A stretch of DNA of 47,067 bases from CAYSRJ01 sp964525675 (GTDB taxonomy: Bacteria; Spirochaetota; B62-G9; DRHN01), in assembly GCA_964525675.1 (NCBI GenBank), contig CAZGJW010000007.1, forward strand, positions 1 to 47,067, read 5' to 3'. The position numbers and the translations under genes are program-made. Under the pieces are notes generated by a model. It did not search any database, was not told where the DNA came from, and saw only the letters and a program-made list of their open reading frames with translations. Every line of letters starts with the position of its first letter. Within the stretch, counting starts at the first letter, position 1. This document shows, piece after piece, positions 38,812 through 46,934 of the stretch.

Positions 38812-39432
38812 ACGTATACGTTTTTTAAAGTAAAGCCGTGAAACAACATCGTGAAATCCGATTTTTTCAAACACTGTTTTAAAATCGCGCGTAATAAAAT
38901 CGCGTGCCGGTGCGCATTCAATATATTTGAAAAAGGCTTTCATGCCGGGGCCCTGCTCCTTGAGGTTCATCTCATTCCAGTCAAAGATAAAGAGCCTTCC
39001 ACCAGTATGCAGGGCATTGTAGGCGTTTATGAGAATTTTTTCCCTTTCCTCCTGTTTAAATCCATGGATAACGAATGATATGAACACCTTGTCAAACTCA
39101 TCGTGAAAGGGAAGCGGTGATTCTATTCGCATATCTTCGAGCCTGACATTTTTAAGCCCTCTGCATTTTTTTTCAAACTGTTTTTTCATCTCCTGACTTA
39201 TTTCGAGAGCGGTAATGTTTCCCCCGTTCAGATAGTTGCGCATGAGCAGTGCATTCCTGCCCGTGCCTGCGCCGAGGTCGAGTATTTTGTCCTGCGCTTC
39301 GATATGTATGTCTGAAATGATCCTTTTTATGAGGCCGGCGTACAACCCCACTGTACCGATGTTTATAAAAAAATCGTAAAAGCGTGCTTCGAGACCCCTT
39401 ATTTCGATATCCGGTGTGTCTTCGTTACCCAT
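38791..39432 (-). CDS. SAM-dependent methyltransferase, class I
   Basis: This 213-residue protein has the SAM motif I Asp-Leu-Gly-Ala-Gly-Thr-Gly-Arg-Asn (about 56-64), the acidic end of strand 2 (Ala-Leu-Glu-Ile-Ser) and Asp-Lys-Val-Phe-Ile-Ser-Phe-Val as motif IV. The substrate is unknown. It follows the acyl ligase fusion by 22 bases on the same strand, so a role in lipid or envelope metabolism is possible. Its last codons (Leu-Leu-Ser-Gly-Tyr-Lys) are encoded inside the dispersed repeat. Confidence 0.88.
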   Translation of the reverse strand: MGNEDTPDIEIRGLEARFYDFFINIGTVGLYAGLIKRIISDIHIEAQDKILDLGAGTGRNALLMRNYLNGGNITALEISQEMKKQFEKKCRGLKNVRLEDMRIESPLPFHDEFDKVFISFVIHGFKQEEREKILINAYNALHTGGRLFIFDWNEMNLKEQGPGMKAFFKYIECAPARDFITRDFKTVFEKIGFHDVVSRLYFKKRIRLLSGYK

Positions 39433-39454
39433 ATACAGACATCTCCTCTCAGGT

Positions 39455-42193
39455 TCATGGGTGCCGGCACAGCAGTTTTACTCTCTGCTCCAGCTTTTTA
39501 GTAAAAGTTTCACTGTCATCACTATAGTGCATCGGTCTGCCGAAGGAAATACAAACTTTTCCTCTTTTCGGGATGAATCTTCCGGGCGGTAAAACAGTAT
39601 GCATGCCCTGAATGCAGGCCGGTAGTACCAAGGCACCGGTCCTCTCTGCGAGAAGCGAAACACCTCCCCTGAAGCCTCCAATTTTTCCGGTCCGGCTTAC
39701 CATTCCTTCGGGAAAGAAAAGTATCCAGAAGCCAGCGTCGAGAAGCTCTCCTGAATACTCGAAACTCGGCCTGTACGCGGTGCCCTGTGGAAAAGGGAAC
39801 GTGTTGAAGAGGAGGGTGACCATCACGTACATTGCACGGTGAAGCATTCGTTTGAATGTCTTTTGATTTGTACCTGTTGTCTCCCGGGCCGCGGAGGCCT
39901 CAGCATCATCTGCCGGAGCAGTTCCCAGATGTGAGAAGTAGGCGTAAAACCTGTTCAGGCCCATGGCTGGGGATATAAACCTCCGATACGGCCGGGGCAG
40001 AGCGAGAAGAAGTGCGAGCGGGTCCAAGTCTGAAGTATGATTTGCGCATATAATGCAGGGGCCGCTGATTCCCTTCAAATTTTCAAGCCCATGTGCCGTT
40101 AATCTGCACGGTATTCTGAATGCAGGCAGAATTATACAGTTCACTAGAAACCGGCGAAGCAGAGAAGCCCATTTTTTTCTTGCCCATCGGGGCATGGCAA
40201 GGTGCGTCCGGTATTCAGGTTTTGCGGCAATTGTTTCAAGGTCCCGAAGGGTGGTTTCAGGCCCAATAACTGATTCGTCGAGACTTACCCCGTACTTCCT
40301 CTCAATCCTGCACACAACCTCGACCAGATCGAGTGAGTCGAGGCCGAGGTCCTGAACGAGTCGCGTGTTCCTATCTATTCTTCCAGGGACAATTCCTTCC
40401 AGTAATTCTTCACGCTCCTTTGCCGGAGCAATCTGCTCATGTGAAAGCACCGTACTTTTTACAAGGTTTTTCTGCACCTTTAGTGTGGAAGTTCGGGGGA
40501 AATCGGCTTTTTTCCACAGGGAAAAACTTTTAATCCGTTGAAAGGGCTGGAGTTTCCCGTTAGCCTCCCGGATAACGGTTTGCGGATTCGTACCTGATTC
40601 TGTGAGAAGAACGGTGTGTATGATCTCTCCTTCCGGCCCGGGCTTTCCTATAACAACCGCCTCCCGAACGCCAGGGATTGCATTTAATACATGTTCAATG
40701 TCCTCTGGGTACACGTTTTGTCCATTCGATGTGACAATGACATCCTTTTTTCTTCCCTTGATATAGAGCTGGCCATTTTCGTCGATATCACCGATATCGC
40801 CCGTTTTCAGCCACCCATTTTTCAGAACCGATGCCGTTTCAGCGGGATTATTGAAGTATCCAGTCATTACATTCTGCCCGCGAACAAGGATTTCCCCATC
40901 GGGGCTGATTTTTACCTCTCTCCCCGGAAAGAGCTCGCCGACCGATTTCCTGTTATGTCTGAAGGGATTGAACATGGAAACGATCGGCGCAGTTTCAGTC
41001 AGGCCGTACCCCTGGAATATCGCGTACACAATCCTTCTCCAGAACTCGTGGGTTTCAGGATCGAGCGGAGCACCGCCCACGATAAAGGCCCAGAAGTGAA
41101 GCCCAAGCATCCGGTGAATATCGAGGAAAACCGGCACCCGAAGAGGATAGAACAGGTTCTGCCGTTGCTCCCATTTTCGTTCGAATGCCTTGATTTTCCC
41201 CATTGCGGTGAGCTCAGATTTCACATAATCCATCATCATCTTCATAATACGTGGAACGGTGATAAGAGCAAGAATCCTGTCTCTTTTGATTTTTCGTATA
41301 AGTGCGGCAGGCGATGTATCATCGGGAAAGTATACGCTGCTACCCAGTATGAGCGGTAGGAATATTCCAGTCACCTGCCCGAACATGTGGCTGAAGGGAA
41401 CAGTGCATAAAAGCCGCAGAGGAGTAAAAATTTTTACAAACTGTTTCTTATTCTGTAAACCGTTTTCGATTGGTTCGAGGTTTGAGAGGATGTTTTCGTG
41501 GGTGAGCATAACCCCCTTCGGGCTCGAAGTTGTGCCTGAGGTAAACACGATTGCTGCAAGGTCCGTCCTCTTGACCTTCTCCGGTTCCTGGTCTTGTTCG
41601 GCTTGAAGGCCATGAATCGTCTGAAGATTTATAATGCTGAAAGTTTTTATAGTGCTGCGAGTATCGATCGTGTTGTCTTTATACGTCCTTTGAGGCGATT
41701 GCTGATCCGGACCTGGGCCTTTTTGTTTTTGGGTATTTGGTACACTGTCAGAGTGCCTGCCGTTTCGTGGGAGGGCCGAAGCCCTTTCGGTATATGCATC
41801 AAGAGACTGCCCGCTGTTGGTTGGCCAATTGAGATCTGTCAGCACAAGTACAGGTTCGGTTTTTGCAATAACACGTTCAATAAACTCCGGTGAAGAATTG
41901 TGGTCAAGCGGTACAACAACCGCACCCCGGAAAATTGCTGCAAAATAGGCTGCAACCCATTCAGGCGACTGCTCACCCAGAATGACGACGACCTCGCCCC
42001 TGTGTATTCCCCTTCGCTTCATTTCAGCGCTGAGTCCGAATATACATCTTCTCATTTCACCGTATGTGAATGCCTGCTCCCTGTAACCCCGCATACCTAC
42101 AACGTAGGTCCGATCCTTCCATGTTTCCATTATATCCACGTATTCACCGAGATTTTGATGGATTATTCTGGTGAGTGATCTGGAGGCTTTCAT
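39455..42193 (-). CDS. Three-domain fusion: acyl-CoA/acyl-ACP ligase, ACP and glycerophospholipid acyltransferase
   Basis: This is a 912-residue membrane-associated protein. Domain 1 (about 1-585) is an AMP-forming acyl ligase with Thr-Ser-Gly-Thr-Thr-Ser-Ser-Pro-Lys-Gly (218-227), Tyr-Gly-Leu-Thr-Glu (396-400) and Lys-Thr-Gly-Asp (463-466). Domain 2 (about 595-660) is an acyl-carrier module with the phosphopantetheine serine Ser620 in Leu-Asp-Ser-Leu-Asp-Leu. Domain 3 (about 700-912) is a PlsC-type acyltransferase with Asn-His-Thr-Ser-Asp-Leu-Asp (718-724) and Phe-Pro-Glu-Gly (827-830). It resembles E. coli Aas with an ACP inserted, so it could load a fatty acid onto its own ACP and move it to a lysolipid. 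A polar insert at about 125-207 is unusual. Confidence 0.88.
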   Translation of the reverse strand: MKASRSLTRIIHQNLGEYVDIMETWKDRTYVVGMRGYREQAFTYGEMRRCIFGLSAEMKRRGIHRGEVVVILGEQSPEWVAAYFAAIFRGAVVVPLDHNSSPEFIERVIAKTEPVLVLTDLNWPTNSGQSLDAYTERASALPRNGRHSDSVPNTQKQKGPGPDQQSPQRTYKDNTIDTRSTIKTFSIINLQTIHGLQAEQDQEPEKVKRTDLAAIVFTSGTTSSPKGVMLTHENILSNLEPIENGLQNKKQFVKIFTPLRLLCTVPFSHMFGQVTGIFLPLILGSSVYFPDDTSPAALIRKIKRDRILALITVPRIMKMMMDYVKSELTAMGKIKAFERKWEQRQNLFYPLRVPVFLDIHRMLGLHFWAFIVGGAPLDPETHEFWRRIVYAIFQGYGLTETAPIVSMFNPFRHNRKSVGELFPGREVKISPDGEILVRGQNVMTGYFNNPAETASVLKNGWLKTGDIGDIDENGQLYIKGRKKDVIVTSNGQNVYPEDIEHVLNAIPGVREAVVIGKPGPEGEIIHTVLLTESGTNPQTVIREANGKLQPFQRIKSFSLWKKADFPRTSTLKVQKNLVKSTVLSHEQIAPAKEREELLEGIVPGRIDRNTRLVQDLGLDSLDLVEVVCRIERKYGVSLDESVIGPETTLRDLETIAAKPEYRTHLAMPRWARKKWASLLRRFLVNCIILPAFRIPCRLTAHGLENLKGISGPCIICANHTSDLDPLALLLALPRPYRRFISPAMGLNRFYAYFSHLGTAPADDAEASAARETTGTNQKTFKRMLHRAMYVMVTLLFNTFPFPQGTAYRPSFEYSGELLDAGFWILFFPEGMVSRTGKIGGFRGGVSLLAERTGALVLPACIQGMHTVLPPGRFIPKRGKVCISFGRPMHYSDDSETFTKKLEQRVKLLCRHP

Positions 42194-42238
42194 ACGTCTG
42201 TTACCGGTTTGCTCTCCGTTTATTTTACATAGCTGTTT

Positions 42239-43231
42239 TCAGAGAAAAGTCCGCAGTACCTCGCTCTCTTTAGTGCGAATTGTATACTTATGGACTGTAC
42301 GGGGTACGAGCAGGGTTTCGCCCGTGTGAAAACCGAACTCACCGCCCTTCCAGAGTATACTGCCGGTACCGCTGACGATATTGAGTGTATGAAAATGTTC
42401 ATTATGAAATTCCGTGTCAAAATCCTGTGTGTAGTTCAGCAGGTCTATATTAAAGAATTTGCTGCGGACAAAGGTGTGAACAGAATTCTTTTCGGATTTA
42501 TCATACGGTATCGCGAGCTGTTTCATATACATATCATACTCGGATTCTGGAAGGTAGTTGATGACATCGAGCGCCTTTTCTATGTGGAGGGAGCGGGGCT
42601 TTCCATCTGAGTCCATTCTTCCCCAATCGTACAGCCGGTAGGTGGTGTCTGAGTTCTCCTGTATTTCACATACCATGATTCCCTCTAACAATGCATGCAC
42701 GGTACCGGATCTTATAAAGATGAAATCACCCGTTGAGACGGGATGCCTGGTTAAACCTTCCTCTATTCGGCCGCTTTCGATGTGCGCTCTGAACCTCTCC
42801 CTCGTCATACCCTTTTTGACGCCGAGTATCAGCTCAGCGCCGCGAGGTGCATCCATTACGTACCAGCACTCGTTCTTTCCGAGCTCGGTCGGACTTTCAT
42901 GTGTGCGGGTATACTCGTCATCCGGATGTACCTGTACTGAAAGCTTTTGGTTCGCATCTATATATTTTATGAGGATCGGAAATCTGCCGTTTTCCGTTTC
43001 AGGGCAGATATCGGTTTTGTACGTTTCAATAAGCTCGCGGAGAGTCCGCCCTTTGAGTGTGCCGTTTGCAACCACACTTACATCCTCATCGTGGTCTGAA
43101 ATTTCCCACGATTCGGCGACGATTTCTCCCGGCACTATCTTCTTTCCTATCTTTTCGAGGTTCCTCCCACCCCATATATAATTTTTGTAGATCGGTTCGA
43201 ATTTCAGCGGATACAGGTCGTGTGCCGGCAT
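42239..43231 (-). CDS. manA: Mannose-6-phosphate isomerase, type I
   Basis: This 330-residue cupin enzyme links mannose 6-phosphate with fructose 6-phosphate. The length and the start (Leu-Lys-Phe-Glu-Pro-Ile-Tyr-Lys-x-Tyr-Ile-Trp-Gly-Gly) are those of the short Bacillus-type ManA. The zinc ligands are visible in Gln-Val-His-Pro-Asp-Asp-Glu-Tyr and Gly-Lys-Asn-Glu-Cys-Trp-Tyr, with a further His in Gly-Thr-Val-His-Ala. It precedes the acyl ligase fusion by 45 bases on the same strand. The product could feed mannose-containing envelope glycans. Confidence 0.93.
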   Translation of the reverse strand: MPAHDLYPLKFEPIYKNYIWGGRNLEKIGKKIVPGEIVAESWEISDHDEDVSVVANGTLKGRTLRELIETYKTDICPETENGRFPILIKYIDANQKLSVQVHPDDEYTRTHESPTELGKNECWYVMDAPRGAELILGVKKGMTRERFRAHIESGRIEEGLTRHPVSTGDFIFIRSGTVHALLEGIMVCEIQENSDTTYRLYDWGRMDSDGKPRSLHIEKALDVINYLPESEYDMYMKQLAIPYDKSEKNSVHTFVRSKFFNIDLLNYTQDFDTEFHNEHFHTLNIVSGTGSILWKGGEFGFHTGETLLVPRTVHKYTIRTKESEVLRTFL

Positions 43232-43315
43232 TTTTCCCTCTTTAGATTGAATAATACTTTATTCCATTTTTTATCTGTTCCTCAAACTCTATTATGAACC
43301 TGCATTTATCTTCTT

Positions 43316-43725
43316 TTATTTTTCTGTGAAATTCTCAATCAGTAATCTCATATCATTAACAAATATTTTTGCTGTTTTAAGCCAGTCTTTTATCTGCCCT
43401 TTTCCGAATTTTACAAGTTCAATATAATCTCCTCTTGGCGTGCCTCAAATAGCTCATCATAAAATTCACCATATTTACGGTTGATTAGATCTGGTTTAAC
43501 GATATGCATATGAAAAGCAGACCTAACTCCAGAATGCTTTTTGAACTTGAATCTATTTTGGAGCAGCCATGCACTGACTATATAAAAACAGGAATAATAA
43601 TAAATACGATTTACTGAAAATGAGAGACGCCCTGCTTTTAACTCATCCTCAGCAGATTTTAGAGACTCAGTAGCTTTTCCAATCCAATAATTTACAATTT
43701 TCTTTAATCCTTCTGTGTTATTCAT
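43316..43725 (-). pseudogene. HEPN-domain toxin gene with a frameshift near its 3' end
   Basis: The ATG at 43725 overlaps the stop of the MNT gene (ATGA) and AAGGAAT precedes it. The open frame gives 105 residues and stops at 43411 with Glu-Ala-Arg-Gln-Glu-Glu-Ile-Ile-Leu-Asn-Leu. If one base is restored near 43430 the frame continues Gly-Asp-Tyr-Ile-Glu-Leu-Val-Lys-Phe-Gly...Phe-Thr-Glu-Lys to 43316, the normal HEPN ending, for about 136 residues. Arg-x5-His in Arg-Phe-Lys-Phe-Lys-Lys-His may be the HEPN RNase motif. Loss of the last helix would damage the helical bundle, so the toxin may be inactive unless the shift is a sequencing error. Confidence 0.75.
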
Positions 43726-44075
43726 AAAGTTATTCCTTCTTCTTCGATGGAAACATGGATTGGAAGAAATGAAAATATGGGGCTTTCCCACTCCTTCTCA
43801 GAAATTATTAATCCGCTTATATTTATTTCAAATGCTAAGTTTATATTAAAAATTTTATGAATTATTCTCCTTCGTATCTCTTCTGTAACTTCACAGGGAA
43901 GTACTATTAATAGGTCAATATCAGATTCAACATCTGCCTTACCTTTTACTTTTGATCCGAAGAGCTTAAATTGTATTTCTGGCCATAACCTCTTTAAATC
44001 TATAATCAGCTTGATAAGGGCATCCTTTTCGGATTTTCTAAGGTTAAGTCCTTGAGGAAGGATTATTTCCTCCAT
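43722..44075 (-). CDS. MNT-type nucleotidyltransferase antitoxin
   Basis: This 117-residue protein has the minimal nucleotidyltransferase motif Phe-Gly-Ser-Lys-x-Lys-Gly-x-Ala-x3-Ser-Asp-Ile-Asp-Leu-Leu-Ile (about 39-56) with the two catalytic aspartates intact. MNT proteins neutralise HEPN toxins by adding AMP to them. It overlaps the HEPN gene by four bases, as typical for the pair. The antitoxin is intact whereas the toxin is shifted. The pair lies in a small AT-rich patch that looks acquired. Confidence 0.85.
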   Translation of the reverse strand: MEEIILPQGLNLRKSEKDALIKLIIDLKRLWPEIQFKLFGSKVKGKADVESDIDLLIVLPCEVTEEIRRRIIHKIFNINLAFEINISGLIISEKEWESPIFSFLPIHVSIEEEGITL

Positions 44076-44346
44076 ATTTTGTTTCCCTGTCCACCGTATT
44101 TAAATTTTTATAATCGGTTAGTATTCTAAACGTATTTTCCCCCCTCTTTCTCATTGTTAAATTTAATCATTCTGTTATTATAGAACAGTATATTACGCTT
44201 ATCCATTTTTTTATACAGCTTGCATATGCTGTAGGGTCTGTTGCCAGATACAATTCGTTATATTTTGGCTACCTGAAATTATTTTATACGTACCGGGGTA
44301 TTACTTCAATATATTTGCCAATATTCTTCTGGTTGGAGGTTGATGA

Positions 44347-45141
44347 ATGGCGGAAGACAATAAGAGGATTCTGGCCGTTGGGGCTCATCCTGATGATGTG
44401 GAATTCATGTGCTCGGGTACGCTTAAACTTCTCGGGGGAAAAGGCTACGAGATCAGTATCGGGGTGTTGTCGAACGGAGATTGCGGTTCAATGGTAGAGA
44501 ACCAGGAAAGCATTACGAAAACGAGGAGAAAAGAAGCGGAGGATGCTTCAGCACTGCTTGGTGCTTCGTTTCATCCGCTCGGGGAGCGTGACCTTCGTAT
44601 TGAGCTTAACGACCGAACAAAGATGAAGGTAACTGAGCTCGTGCGAACGATTGATCCGCTCATCGTATTCACCCATCCCCACAAGGATTACATGATCGAC
44701 CACGAGGTAACGAGCCGCCTGGTGAGGACCGCCTGTTTTGCTGCCTCTATTCCGAATTATCAGACATATTCTGTGATGCCGTGCAAGAGAACATCCCACA
44801 TACCCTACCTGTTCTACTGGTCACCCCTCGAGGGTATGGACATATACGGTGATTTCGTGCCACAGAAGATACATATCGATGTATCAGGGCAGATTCAGTT
44901 CAAGGCGGATATGCTCGCATGCCACCGGAGCCAGCGGGACTGGCTTATGAAACAGCACGGCATGGATAAATATATCGAGACAATGAAAAACACAGCCAGC
45001 CGTTACGGCAGGCACTGCAGCTTCAAGTACGCAGAAGGCTTTATACAGCACAGGGGCAATGCATATCCCCAGGACAACATCCTGAAAGAAATACTGGGAG
45101 ATCTCGTTGAGGAACAGAGCCTGGCTGATGGTGCCGCATAA
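44347..45141 (+). CDS. PIG-L (LmbE)-family deacetylase
   Basis: This 264-residue zinc-dependent enzyme removes acetyl groups from N-acetylglucosamine-type sugars in conjugates. Zinc motifs are Ala-His-Pro-Asp-Asp-Val-Glu (13-19) and His-Pro-His-Lys-Asp-Tyr-Met-Ile-Asp-His. The GGAGG in front of the ATG at 44347 fits. The substrate is unknown; bacillithiol-type or glycan deacetylases share the fold. It stands alone on the plus strand. The 270 bases upstream hold no gene that I can see. Confidence 0.9.
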   Translation: MAEDNKRILAVGAHPDDVEFMCSGTLKLLGGKGYEISIGVLSNGDCGSMVENQESITKTRRKEAEDASALLGASFHPLGERDLRIELNDRTKMKVTELVRTIDPLIVFTHPHKDYMIDHEVTSRLVRTACFAASIPNYQTYSVMPCKRTSHIPYLFYWSPLEGMDIYGDFVPQKIHIDVSGQIQFKADMLACHRSQRDWLMKQHGMDKYIETMKNTASRYGRHCSFKYAEGFIQHRGNAYPQDNILKEILGDLVEEQSLADGAA

Positions 45142-45285
45142 AAGATTGTTCAGTCGCTCTACAATCGGATCAGTCATGTGTCGCGTTCGGCTGCACGTGA
45201 CAGATGACGGACAAACACATCTCCACCACCGTTTATCCGCGAACCCCCTAACTGGCCCTATGTGTGATTCAGTGAATTTCTGTTT

Positions 45286-46227
45286 CTACTGGAGCCTATC
45301 ATATTCGTTCAATTCCCACCTGTTTTTGTCTATATTCAGGCGGTAGGTATAAAAACATACATCACCGTTTTCCATAAGGTAGAACATGATGAATGTGCTC
45401 CGCGAACCTGTGTCTCCCGTGCCCCTCGCATGTCCAACATCGATCTGCCAGACCCCGTTTATCAGAACTGCGCTGTAGTTGTGGGTATGGCCGCATACGT
45501 AGGCCTTCACCCCATATGTGGCGAGAGTGCTCCAGAAACGGTCTCGGTTTGCAGTATACTTGTTTAGAGAATCTTCCATGTGTCTGGCACGTCCGCTTTC
45601 TTTATCCGGTTGTGGGTACGCGGGTTCATGGCCGAACACAAGGATTACAGGTTTCGTGTTCATGCTGAGGTCATCAACGAGCCAGCTATAGAGGGGGTCG
45701 GTGATATCGCCGTCCGTGCCGGTATCGCTCGAACCGTCGAAATATTCGTTCAACACAATGAAATGTGCGTCACCGTAGTCGAAGCTGTAGGTCGTTTCAA
45801 TGCTTCCTGGAGGGCCGCTGTTTACAACCTTCGGGAGGCTGTTTCCGCCCTGGTTGAATTCCCTGAGCCAGTTCATGTCGGCGGTTGTTTCGGCCTCATG
45901 ATTTCCCGTTACCGGGTACCAGAGATAGTTTTTCCCGATATAATTTCGGATTGTTTCCAGAGTCTTTTTCGGAGGATCGATATCGCCCGGAGATACCATA
46001 AAGCTCCCGGGGCCTCCGAACTCAAGCTGTTCACAGGTGTTTCTGAAATAGTCTAATTTGTTTCCCGTGTAGTCCCGCATGTCTGCTGCGGCAGAAAAGA
46101 CGAGCTGGATTTTCCCATCGGGCAGGGCAAAGTCGATATAGGTGTACTCCGTCGCATTGCATGCGGCAAGTAAAAACAGAATAAGTGCTATTAGTACTGT
46201 TGATTTAAGTATCAATTTTTTTTTCAC
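45286..46227 (-). CDS. Calcineurin-like metallophosphoesterase lipoprotein
   Basis: This 313-residue protein has a lipoprotein signal (Met-Lys-Lys-Lys, hydrophobic stretch, Leu-Leu-Ala-Ala-Cys with Cys23). Metal motifs are Ser-Pro-Gly-Asp (about 81-84), Thr-Gly-Asn-His-Glu (about 108-112), Phe-Gly-His-Glu-Pro and Cys-Gly-His-Thr-His-Asn-Tyr. The usual first Asp-x-His is less clear (Ala-Ala-Asp-Met-Arg-Asp-Tyr). It resembles purple-acid-phosphatase-like extracellular phosphoesterases and should face the periplasm or surface. The substrate is unknown. It is convergent with the PIG-L gene, with a 144-base gap that holds no clear terminator. Confidence 0.88.
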   Translation of the reverse strand: MKKKLILKSTVLIALILFLLAACNATEYTYIDFALPDGKIQLVFSAAADMRDYTGNKLDYFRNTCEQLEFGGPGSFMVSPGDIDPPKKTLETIRNYIGKNYLWYPVTGNHEAETTADMNWLREFNQGGNSLPKVVNSGPPGSIETTYSFDYGDAHFIVLNEYFDGSSDTGTDGDITDPLYSWLVDDLSMNTKPVILVFGHEPAYPQPDKESGRARHMEDSLNKYTANRDRFWSTLATYGVKAYVCGHTHNYSAVLINGVWQIDVGHARGTGDTGSRSTFIMFYLMENGDVCFYTYRLNIDKNRWELNEYDRLQ

Positions 46228-46338
46228 TGCTATGTATCTCTGTATGAATGTTATTTTCGTCGTTTCAAAAATCGTAAACCGGCAATATCCGATTTCGCAG
46301 TCTAGGGTTTTACATTGTTAATTTAAATCATTCTGGGT

Positions 46339-46677
46339 ATGATGGATAGAACAAATTTATCCTTTTTTTATGCAAATATGCAAAGAGGATACAATATCGT
46401 CGACAAAGATAAGCTGCAGTACTTTGTTAAACTACTTGCCCTGATAGGAAACTATATAATCACTGCAGAAAATAAACTATTTCTGCAAAAAAAAGATCAT
46501 AAAGAAAAACAGGGAACTTTACAAAAAGGAAAATGAGAAGGTAAAACCTGAGAGAGCACTCAAAGGCCTGAGCATATCGGTGCTGGAATTCGAAAAGAAG
46601 ACAACTACTTCAACCGTACCTTTAAAAGAATTGAAGGTATCCCGCCGGCAGAGTACAGGAAAAATTTCGCAAAGTAA
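46339..46677 (+). pseudogene. Remnant of a PocR/AraC-type regulator
   Basis: The first 65 codons (to the stop at 46534) end like a PocR ligand-binding domain: Tyr-Phe-Val-Lys-Leu-Leu-Ala-Leu-Ile-Gly-Asn-Tyr-Ile. After two stops the same frame ends Asn-Tyr-Phe-Asn-Arg-Thr-Phe-Lys-Arg-Ile-Glu-Gly-Ile-Pro-Pro-Ala-Glu-Tyr-Arg-Lys, which is the second helix-turn-helix of an AraC regulator, with TAA at 46675. The first helix-turn-helix and much of the middle are missing. PocR-type regulators often control sugar or diol uptake, so it may once have controlled the transporter that begins at 46935. Confidence 0.6.
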
Positions 46678-46764
46678 CTGTATCCTCTTATTCTCATGGT
46701 TTTCGTCAACAGTAGCCAAAATTATGCAGAAAAGTTTTTTATTTTAAATTTAGAAGAAAAAGAG

Positions 46765-46792
46765 TTGACAGGATTCTTTTGGGTGGTAGAAT
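46765..46792 (+). promoter_or_regulatory. Promoter of the sugar-binding-protein gene
   Basis: TTGACA (46765-46770) and TAGAAT (46787-46792) are spaced by 16 bases and point to the gene at 46935. The leader is about 135 bases long. Confidence 0.7.
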
Positions 46793-46796
46793 AGCC

Positions 46797-46812
46797 TTTA
46801 AAGCGCTTTAAA
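46797..46812. promoter_or_regulatory. LacI-type operator at the transcription start
   Basis: TTTAAAGCGCTTTAAA is a perfect 16-bp palindrome with a central GCGC, as in operators of the LacI/GalR family. It begins four bases after the -10 box, so a bound repressor would block initiation. No LacI-family gene is in the window. Confidence 0.65.
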
Positions 46813-46934
46813 TCGTATTGCAGGGTGTGAATACCTCTTATGCCAATAGTTACAGAAGCACCGAATTTTATAATATGCTAACAGAGCTCTAAATCAGGGC
46901 TTTATAACTCTAATCAATGAAGGAGGTAGTAATT

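Noticed and set aside
46519..46719. Minus-strand frame of 66 codons near the AraC remnant
   Set aside because: It covers the clear AraC helix-turn-helix ending on the plus strand and shows no features of its own.
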